64,000 nt of DNA from Caballeronia glebae (GTDB lineage Bacteria; Pseudomonadota; Gammaproteobacteria; Burkholderiales; Burkholderiaceae): contig NZ_FCOJ02000022.1 in assembly GCF_001545035.1 (NCBI RefSeq), positions 1 through 64,000 on the forward strand, given 5' to 3'. The notes under the pieces are model-generated. The model was given only the letters and a program-made list of their open reading frames with translations, searched no databases and was not told the DNA's origin. This document shows positions 62,414-64,000 of this stretch, piece by piece. The position numbers were made by a program, and so were the translations under genes. The number at the start of each line of letters is the position of its first letter. Within the stretch, counting starts at the first letter, position 1.

Positions 62414-63367
62414 ATGGACGTTCGCCAGCTTCGCTACTTCGTCAGCATCGTCGATTACGGCAGTCTCGGCAAAGCAGCGGAAAAGCTTTACGTTGCACAG
62501 CCTTCGCTCAGTCAGCAAATGGCGCGGCTCGAAGCGGAACTCGGTGTCACGCTTCTTCTGCGCAGCAATCACGGCGTTACGCCCACAGCGCAGGGCGATG
62601 CGCTCTATCGGCACGCGCGCGTCGTGCTACGACAGATGGAGCAGCTCAAGCAGGAAGTGACCAAGGGTGCGGGGGCCGAATCCGGCACCGTGGCAGTCGG
62701 TTTGCCGACGACGATGGCGTCCGTTCTTGCCGTGCCCTTGTTCGAGCGCATCCAGGATAGCTATCCGGGCATTCGGCTGCAGTTCTTCGAAAGCATGAGC
62801 GGCTATCTGAACGAGTTGCTCGCCAATGGCCGGCTCGATCTCGCGATTCTCTTTCGTGAATCGGATACACCCGGCATCACGGCTTTGCCCGTGCTGGACG
62901 AAACGCTCTATCTGGCGGGCGAACCGGGCGGCATCTCGCCGCGCGCATCGACATGTCCGCTCGCCAGGCTCGCGGGCGTGAAGCTCGTCGCGCCCGGCGC
63001 ATCGAACGGCTTGCGCCTCTTGATCGAGCGCACATTTGCGAGCGAGAAGGTCGAATTGAATGTTGTCGCGGATATCGACTCGCTGCCGGCGCTTTTGCTG
63101 ATTGCGCATTCGGGCAGAGCCTGCACGATTCTGCCTTCGTCGGCTATCGCGCAATGGAATGAGGCGCTATTGCCGAGAATGCGGAAAATCGTCGAGCCGA
63201 TCATCAAGCGGCCGGCCAGCATTTGCTGGCCCAACGACGCACCGATGAATTCGGCCACGGTCGCGGTGCGCGAGACATTGATTCAGTTGATTGCCGAGCA
63301 CATCGAACGCGATAGCTGGCAAGGCGTGACGATGCGCAAAGCGCGCGCCGATGTGAAAGCGCGATGA
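62414..63367 (+). CDS. LysR family transcriptional regulator
   Basis: A 317-residue regulator with the N-terminal winged helix-turn-helix (MDVRQLRYFVSIVDYGSLGK, LYVAQPSLSQQMARLE) and a C-terminal effector domain of periplasmic-binding type (GTVAVGLPTTMASVLAVPL onward). The sequence style is that of the Nac/CynR-like branch that often controls acid catabolism. It converges with a CaiB/BaiF CoA-transferase gene only 2 bp away; its targets may lie beyond the right edge. Confidence 0.93.
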   Translation: MDVRQLRYFVSIVDYGSLGKAAEKLYVAQPSLSQQMARLEAELGVTLLLRSNHGVTPTAQGDALYRHARVVLRQMEQLKQEVTKGAGAESGTVAVGLPTTMASVLAVPLFERIQDSYPGIRLQFFESMSGYLNELLANGRLDLAILFRESDTPGITALPVLDETLYLAGEPGGISPRASTCPLARLAGVKLVAPGASNGLRLLIERTFASEKVELNVVADIDSLPALLLIAHSGRACTILPSSAIAQWNEALLPRMRKIVEPIIKRPASICWPNDAPMNSATVAVRETLIQLIAEHIERDSWQGVTMRKARADVKAR

Positions 63368-63369
63368 AT

Positions 63370-64000
63370 CTAGATCGCATTCTCGGCGCGCAGGCGATCG
63401 ATGGTTTCGCTATCCAGACCTAGCTCGCGCAGAACGGCCTCCGTATGCTGACCGAGCGCGGGCACGGCGTCCATCCGCGGTTCATCGGTGCTCAAGAGTC
63501 CCGGCGGATAGAGCGCGGGAATGCTGCCGGCGGGCGTATCGACCTGCGTCCAGCGATGACGCGCTTCGAGCTGTTCATGCTTCCAGACATCGTGCATGTC
63601 GTTCATGCGCGCATTGGCGATGCCCGCTTCCTCCAGCCTCTCGATGACCTGCGCCGCCGTCAACGAAGCGAACGCATCGACGATAATGTGCATCAACTCT
63701 TCGCGATGCTGCGTGCGACGGCTGTTTGCGCAAAAGCGCTCGTCGTCGTGGAGCTCCGGCAAACGAACCACGATCTCGCAGAACTTCTTCCATTCGCGCT
63801 CGTTTTGCAGGCCGAGCATCACGGTCTTGCCGTCGCCCGCCGGGAACGGGCCGTAAGGAAAAATCGTCGCGTGCGACGCGCCTGCCCGGGGCGGCGGCGT
63901 CTGACCGTCGATCGCGTAATAGAGCGGATAACCCATCCATTCGACCATGCTTTCCAGCATGGAAATGTCGATGCGCTTGCCGCGCCCGGTCCGTCCGCGT
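63370..64000 (-). CDS. CaiB/BaiF family CoA-transferase, N-terminus beyond window
   Basis: Class III CoA-transferase that moves CoA between carboxylic acids. About 210 C-terminal residues are visible; the N-terminal CoA-binding domain with the catalytic Asp lies beyond the right edge. Family landmarks are the RGKRIDISMLES... start of the visible part, an IFPYGPFPAGDGKTV strand pair and QNEREWKKFC, and the C-terminal ALGQHTEAVLRELGLD. The complete gene would be about 400 codons. LysR control suggests catabolism of an organic acid. Confidence 0.92.
   Translation of the reverse strand, partial: RGRTGRGKRIDISMLESMVEWMGYPLYYAIDGQTPPPRAGASHATIFPYGPFPAGDGKTVMLGLQNEREWKKFCEIVVRLPELHDDERFCANSRRTQHREELMHIIVDAFASLTAAQVIERLEEAGIANARMNDMHDVWKHEQLEARHRWTQVDTPAGSIPALYPPGLLSTDEPRMDAVPALGQHTEAVLRELGLDSETIDRLRAENAI

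Overview
The window looks like a chromosome or chromid segment from a high-GC betaproteobacterium of the Burkholderiaceae, most likely Paraburkholderia or Caballeronia. This is inferred from strong G/C third-position bias, the family content (OmpC-type porin behind a MalT-like LuxR regulator, DUF3141-phosphotransacetylase-acetate kinase-FabI cluster, DUF485-ActP, DUF4142-cupredoxin-sigma factor) and gene order; no rRNA or other species marker is present. I see no tRNA, rRNA, CRISPR array or intact insertion sequence. Both edge genes are cut by the window.

Layout. 1-2.5 kb: divergent kdgD and garD for galactarate/glucarate catabolism, with a near-perfect inverted repeat between them. 2.6-9.8 kb: small catabolic and redox genes (two SDRs with a divergent GlxA-type regulator, an M20 amidohydrolase, an RBBP9-like hydrolase, a TauD-type dioxygenase, a quinone oxidoreductase and a universal stress protein with a hemerythrin-like tail). 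9.9-15.6 kb: a MalT-like regulator, a porin and an acyl-CoA ligase. 15.6-23 kb: SulP transporter, GlgX debranching enzyme, AspT-type exchanger, D-lactate dehydrogenase and a VIT-like membrane protein. 23.3-28.6 kb: six consecutive exported proteins (DUF3300, DUF2950, glycine zipper, duplicated-domain protein, BamE-like lipoprotein, 17-kDa-antigen-like protein) facing an outer-membrane barrel gene.

28.8-38.4 kb: an energy and low-oxygen style block with an RRM-like protein, PPK2, SulP, a DUF3141 hydrolase, phosphate acyltransferase, acetate kinase, a FabI-type reductase and an unknown protein; the last three are start-stop overlapped. With D-lactate dehydrogenase and the stress protein this resembles the low-oxygen-activated gene sets described in Burkholderia (inference). 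38.5-39.25 kb is a small AT-richer island with an orphan Imm50-like immunity gene. 39.3-48.7 kb is one minus-strand unit: RND efflux adaptor, pump and outer-membrane channel running by overlapping codons straight into pqiA, pqiB and pqiC. 48.8-50.1 kb is a gene graveyard with an internally deleted aminotransferase/MocR tail and the start of an amino-acid permease.

50.1-52.1 kb: DUF485-ActP acetate uptake. 52.2-53.7 kb: a full-length aldehyde dehydrogenase homologue whose catalytic Cys, oxyanion Asn and cofactor Lys are all replaced, probably a pseudoenzyme. 53.7-56.5 kb: a large MGH1-like glucosidase. 56.5-60.2 kb: a fumarase/aspartase-superfamily lyase plus DctA-type transporter, divergent from a GntR/UTRA regulator, with two perfect palindromes between them. 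60.3-62.3 kb: DUF4142 protein, cupredoxin and ECF sigma factor coupled by overlapping codons and without an anti-sigma gene, followed by a small lectin-like secreted protein. 62.4-64 kb: LysR regulator convergent with a truncated CaiB/BaiF CoA-transferase gene.
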